Origin: Spirochaetia bacterium | GTDB lineage: Bacteria > Spirochaetota > Spirochaetia > Treponematales > Breznakiellaceae | Reading direction: 5' to 3' | Assembly: GCA_026002045.1 (NCBI GenBank) | Contig: BOAV01000007.1 | Location: forward strand, 1-45,406 | Length of the DNA: 45,406 bases | In this document: one piece after another, positions 42,107 to 45,406 of the stretch | Layout of the letters: every line of letters begins with the position of its first letter | Numbering within the stretch: the stretch's first letter is position 1 | Program-made: the position numbers and the translations under genes | Notes under the pieces: generated by a model | What the model was told of the DNA's origin: nothing | Databases searched by the model: none | Seen by the model: only the letters and a program-made list of their open reading frames with translations

Positions 42107-44080
42107 ATGGAATATCATATCAAAGCCGATGGCAGCGACCAGAATCCGGGGACACAGGCCGCCCCGTTTAAAAACATTTCCAGGGCGGCGGCGATTGCCA
42201 AGCCGGGGGATACGGTTATCGTGCACGGGGGGATCTACCGCGAGTGGGTAAATCCGGCAAACGGAGGCACAGAATCGCAGCGGATCACCTATCAGGCTGC
42301 AGCGGGTGAGAAAGTTACCATCACTGGCGCGGAAATTATCAAGAACTGGGAGAATGTCGGCGGGAATGTCTGGAAAAGTGTCATACCTAATACCCTTTTT
42401 GGCGCATACAATCCCTATAAAGAGATTATCTACGGTGACTGGCTCTTTACCGGGGATAAAAAGTTCCATACCGGGGAAGTCTACCTTGATGGCAGATCCA
42501 TGTACGAAGCCCAGACCCTGGATGAAGTAAAAACCCCCCAGGTGAGTGAAGAATCCCGTGATAAGGACTTTAGCGTGTACCAGTGGTACTGCGAAGCGGG
42601 TGAAAAGGAAACCGCCATTTGGGCAAACTTCCATGGCGTTGATCCCCGGGGCGGCAATGTGGAAATCAATGTCCGGCCCTTTGTGTTCTGGCCGGAGAAA
42701 AATCTGCGCAGCTATATCACGGTAAAGGGCTTTACCCTGAAACAGGCGGCCACCAACTGGGCGCCTCCAACAGCGCTGCAAACCGGCCTTATCGGTCCCC
42801 ATTGGGCCAGGGGCTGGATTATCGAAGACAACATTATCAGCGATTCCAAGTGCAGCGGCATCAGCCTGGGCAAGGAAATAAGTACCGGGCAGAACGAGTG
42901 GGTCAACCTCAAATTCAAGCAGGGAACCCAGCGGGAACGGGAGGTTATCTTCCGGGCCACCCATGGGAATTGGAACAAGGAGACCATCGGCAGCCATATC
43001 GTCCGGAACAACATCATATTTGACTGCGAGCAGACCGGGGTGGTGGGGCATTTGGGCGGGGCCTTCAGTCTTATCGAGAACAACCACATCTACCGTATCC
43101 ACGAAAAACGCCAGTGGCTGGGCGCGGAAATCGGGGGTATCAAGATGCACGCCGCCATCGATACCACTATCCGCAGCAATTTTATCCACGGAAGTTTCCG
43201 GGGACTGTGGCTGGACTGGCAGGCCCAGGGGACCCACGTGACGGGGAATGTGTTCTGGGACAATACCAGCGAGGACCTGTTTGTGGAGGTGAGCCATGGG
43301 CCCTACCTGGTGGATCACAACCTCTTCCTTTCGGAATTTAACTACAAGGAACTTTCCCAGGGGGGCGCGTTTGTACACAACCTGTTTATCGGCAAGCTGG
43401 CCACCAAGAGCGAAATGAACCGGTTTACCCCCTATCATTTCCCCCACGAGACCGATGTAGCCGGGGTTATGACCATCGCAGGCGGGGATATGCGGTTCTA
43501 CAACAACCTGTTTATCGGGGACAAGGATGTGGACAAGCCCCCGGAGGAGCGCAGCTTCTGGAACAGCGGCCCGGTAGTAGCAGGGATGACCGCCGCTCCC
43601 TATCTTCAAAAGCCGGTAGGAACCGGCGGCTATGACGATTTTCCCTTTGACACGGAGCCTAAATTTTGGGACCTTCCTGATCCGGGGGTCCGTCCCGCAA
43701 AAACCGACGATCAGAAGCTGCCGGTGGCTATCAGGCACAATGTGTACCTCAAGGGCGCCAAGCCCTGCGTCAAAGAGCCGGACCCGGTGGTTCACCGGGA
43801 CTGCGGTGTGGAATTCAGTATTGATGAGAAGAACTGCAAGGTTACGGTCAAGGTGGCGAATCCCAAACAGCTCGCCTGCGATACCAGCGAGATAATTTCC
43901 ACCGAGACCCTGGGGGTCAATTTCCATGCGGAGATGAAATACGAGGAAAAGGACGGCAGTCCCATTGTTCTTGACAGGGATATTTTGGGAAGGCCCCGTT
44001 CCAAAAAGCCCATCGCCGGCCCCATTGAGGTAACGGGCGATTCCGCTGCGGTGTTTGAGCTTTCCTATCGCAAGAAGTAA
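42107..44080 (+). CDS. xylC: GH120 beta-xylosidase
   Basis: 657-residue parallel beta-helix glycosidase predicted to cleave xylose from xylo-oligosaccharides. From the start 'MEYHIKADGSDQNPGTQAAP' through 'AKPGDTVIVHGGIYREWVNP', 'NWAPPTALQTGLIGPHWARG' and 'IVRNNIIFDCEQTGVVGHLG' it follows the Thermoanaerobacterium XylC family as I recall it. The predicted nucleophile is D370 in 'GLWLDWQAQGT' and the acid/base E394 in 'LFVEVSHGPYLVDHN', equivalent to D382 and E405 there. No signal peptide, so hydrolysis is cytoplasmic. GGGGGT precedes the ATG. Divergent from the importer operon that would bring in its substrate. Confidence 0.9.
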   Translation: MEYHIKADGSDQNPGTQAAPFKNISRAAAIAKPGDTVIVHGGIYREWVNPANGGTESQRITYQAAAGEKVTITGAEIIKNWENVGGNVWKSVIPNTLFGAYNPYKEIIYGDWLFTGDKKFHTGEVYLDGRSMYEAQTLDEVKTPQVSEESRDKDFSVYQWYCEAGEKETAIWANFHGVDPRGGNVEINVRPFVFWPEKNLRSYITVKGFTLKQAATNWAPPTALQTGLIGPHWARGWIIEDNIISDSKCSGISLGKEISTGQNEWVNLKFKQGTQREREVIFRATHGNWNKETIGSHIVRNNIIFDCEQTGVVGHLGGAFSLIENNHIYRIHEKRQWLGAEIGGIKMHAAIDTTIRSNFIHGSFRGLWLDWQAQGTHVTGNVFWDNTSEDLFVEVSHGPYLVDHNLFLSEFNYKELSQGGAFVHNLFIGKLATKSEMNRFTPYHFPHETDVAGVMTIAGGDMRFYNNLFIGDKDVDKPPEERSFWNSGPVVAGMTAAPYLQKPVGTGGYDDFPFDTEPKFWDLPDPGVRPAKTDDQKLPVAIRHNVYLKGAKPCVKEPDPVVHRDCGVEFSIDEKNCKVTVKVANPKQLACDTSEIISTETLGVNFHAEMKYEEKDGSPIVLDRDILGRPRSKKPIAGPIEVTGDSAAVFELSYRKK

Positions 44081-44093
44081 AAAAGGCTATCTG

Positions 44094-44151
44094 CCGAAAC
44101 GGCCCTGTCTATCTGGCCCGGCATTGCCCGGGCGGGGACCGTTTCAGTTTT
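44094..44151 (+). terminator. probable terminator after the xylosidase gene
   Basis: GAAACGG (44096-44102) pairs with CCGTTTC (44139-44145), enclosing an inner GC-rich hairpin (GCCCGG...CCGGGC), followed by AGTTTT. The U-tract is short, so termination strength is uncertain. Confidence 0.5.
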
Positions 44152-44175
44152 ACCCCTCCGCAAGCGACTCCCCGC

Positions 44176-44204
44176 TTGACAGGCCAATCTTTATCCATTA
44201 CCTT
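44176..44204 (+). promoter_or_regulatory. promoter of the AAA ATPase gene
   Basis: Perfect TTGACA (44176-44181), 17-base spacer, then TACCTT (44199-44204), which matches TATAAT at three positions. It directly abuts the palindromic element at 44203-44241. Confidence 0.45.
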
Positions 44205-44241
44205 TTAGTTACGGTGGTAACAGTTACGACGGTAACTAAAA
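44203..44241 (+). promoter_or_regulatory. double palindrome, probable operator for the AAA ATPase gene
   Basis: Two 14-base palindromes, GTTACGGTGGTAAC (44208-44221) and GTTACGACGGTAAC (44223-44236), each GTTAC-N4-GTAAC, lie one base apart (15-base period). The pair is framed by TTTTA and TAAAA, making the 39-base block one large near-palindrome. It ends 16 bases before the ATPase ATG and overlaps the end of the -10 region, a position suited to repression. Confidence 0.6.
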
Positions 44242-44257
44242 TGAGGATACCGGAATC

Positions 44258-45406
44258 ATGCAATTTTACGACAGAACAAAGGAAATCGAAGAATTAAGCC
44301 GTATTCGGGAACTGGCATTCACCGATCATTCCCGGATGACCGTCATAACCGGGCGGCGGCGTATCGGCAAGACCAGCCTTATCATGAAGGCAAATGAGAA
44401 AACATCCACGGCCTATCTTTTTGTGGGACGCAAGGACGAAGCCGCTATTTGCGGGGAATTTTCGGTTACCGTTTCCAAGGCCCTCAATGTCTTTATACCC
44501 GAAGGAATTCAACAGTTTCAGGTTTTGTTTCAATATATTATGGAACTCGCCGTCCGGCAGCCCTTTACCCTAGTGATCGACGAATTTCAGGAATTTCTGA
44601 ATATCAATCCATCGGTGTATCACGATATGCAGCATTTGTGGGATCAATACAAGGATCGCAGCCGGATGCACCTTATCCTCTGCGGGTCCGTGTATTCATT
44701 CATGCAGAAGATATTTCAGGATTCCCAGGAACCCCTTTTCGGCAGGGCGGATACTATCATCAAGATTTCAGCCTTTGATCTTGCAACCATCAAAAAAATA
44801 TTGAAGGATCATCGGCCCCGGTACAGTAATGATGAGCTTCTGGCCCTCTATGCCTTTACCGGCGGCATCCCTAAATATATAGAAATGTTTTGTGACAACC
44901 TTAAACAGAATCCCGATGGTTTGAGTATTTCGGGGATGATCAATTTTATGATCCGGGATAATTCGTCCTTTATTGAGGAGGGAAAGTACCTGCTTATTGA
45001 GGAATTCGGGAAGAATTACGGGATTTACTTCTCTATTCTGGACGCGGTGGCGGGGGGGCGTAATACCCAGCCGGAAATAGCGGCCGCACTGGGGGACAAG
45101 AGCATTGGCGGCCAGATAAAGCGGCTGATTGAGGATTACAACATCCTTGTCCGGCATCGGCCGATTCTGGCAAAGGAAGGGACCCAGGCGGTGCGTTACG
45201 AGATTGCCGACAATTTTCTGCAATTCTGGTTCAACTATCTTGACCGTTACCGTTCCATGATTGAAATAAAAAACTTTACCGGCCTGCGCTCCATAATTAA
45301 GGCCGACTATACGACCTACTCCGGGAGGATCCTGGAACGGTATTTTAGGCAGCAATTTGCGGAAAGCCAAAACTACCGGGACATCGGTTCCTGGTGGGAG
45401 AGCCGG
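44258..45406 (+). CDS. AAA ATPase, ATPase_2/DUF234 type (partial at window edge)
   Basis: Open from the ATG at 44258 to the window end, 383 codons. The P-loop is 'VITGRRRIGKTSLI' (G32 to T39), Walker B is 'FTLVIDEFQEF' (D108-E109) and a sensor-like 'LILCGS' follows. 'SYTGGIPKYIE'-type 'AFTGGIPKYIEMF' and a winged-helix segment ('GGRNTQPEIAAALGDKSIGG') lead to a DUF234-like C-terminal region 'YEIADNFLQFWFNYLDRYRS'. These ATPases occur in many copies in some archaea and gut bacteria and have no settled function; some have been linked to toxin-antitoxin-like or mobile contexts. Only a short C-terminal part appears to be missing. Confidence 0.88.
   Translation, partial: MQFYDRTKEIEELSRIRELAFTDHSRMTVITGRRRIGKTSLIMKANEKTSTAYLFVGRKDEAAICGEFSVTVSKALNVFIPEGIQQFQVLFQYIMELAVRQPFTLVIDEFQEFLNINPSVYHDMQHLWDQYKDRSRMHLILCGSVYSFMQKIFQDSQEPLFGRADTIIKISAFDLATIKKILKDHRPRYSNDELLALYAFTGGIPKYIEMFCDNLKQNPDGLSISGMINFMIRDNSSFIEEGKYLLIEEFGKNYGIYFSILDAVAGGRNTQPEIAAALGDKSIGGQIKRLIEDYNILVRHRPILAKEGTQAVRYEIADNFLQFWFNYLDRYRSMIEIKNFTGLRSIIKADYTTYSGRILERYFRQQFAESQNYRDIGSWWESR

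Noticed and set aside
42083..43927. 614-codon open frame on the minus strand
   Set aside because: It is antisense to the GH120 gene, which has clear family motifs and a ribosome site. The long opening follows from its codon bias.
1..45406. Search for tRNA genes, CRISPR repeats, IS ends and phage genes
   Set aside because: No T-loop motif in a cloverleaf context, no regularly spaced repeats, no transposase or integrase motifs were found by reading. A tRNA or covariance-model scan would be needed to exclude them formally.

Overview
The window looks like chromosomal DNA from a host-associated spirochete, most likely a termite-gut Treponema (T. azotonutricium / T. primitia type). This is inferred from protein style and gene content: moderate GC, many carbohydrate ABC importers whose binding proteins carry the spirochaetal '...FA(G/A)GGK' signal-peptide end, NarL- and YesN-type two-component systems, and a ribosomal/trmD block followed by an HD-GYP protein and luxS. 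No rRNA, tRNA, CRISPR array, IS element or phage gene was recognised.

Left part (1-26070) is a carbohydrate-uptake and polysaccharide-degradation region. A partial AraC-type regulator (minus) is divergent from an oxidoreductase plus a three-gene sugar ABC importer (504-4806). Then comes a rearrangement scar in which a 3' fragment of mutS and a 3' fragment of a histidine kinase meet head to head, followed by an intact NarL-type response regulator. A minus-strand operon (14237 to 6493) encodes a YesM-like sensor kinase, a YesN-like AraC-type response regulator, a heparinase II/III-like protein, a GH88 unsaturated glucuronyl hydrolase and a DUF2264 protein, with overlapping or near-touching ends. 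It is divergent from a second sugar importer (14441-17516). A further AraC regulator (17635) precedes an LplB/YtcP-type importer whose binding-protein gene is frameshifted, a 745-residue protein of unrecognised family, and a GH2 beta-glucuronidase. The shared theme is import and depolymerisation of uronic-acid-containing glycans.

Middle part (26150-36605) is housekeeping: slyD; then on the minus strand pyrC-pyrK-pyrD and the block rpsP-khpA-rimM-trmD-rplS-(YlqG/FliK-like)-(FlhB C-terminal-like)-HD-GYP-yraN-small ORF-zinc-motif protein-mtnN-luxS. The order resembles the Bacillus rpsP-ylqC-rimM-trmD-rplS...ylqG-ylqH arrangement, with HD-GYP, YraN and the SAH-recycling genes mtnN and luxS added. 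A short ORF coupled to pyrC has an in-frame ATG immediately followed by TAG.

Right part (36693-45406) holds a minus-strand LplB/LplC-type importer with two tandemly duplicated binding-lipoprotein genes, divergent from a GH120 beta-xylosidase gene. This reads as a xylo-oligosaccharide uptake and hydrolysis locus. At the edge is a partial AAA ATPase (ATPase_2/DUF234 type) preceded by a striking double palindrome beside its probable promoter. None of the four importers carries its own ATP-binding subunit, so all presumably share an MsmX/MsmK-type ATPase encoded elsewhere.
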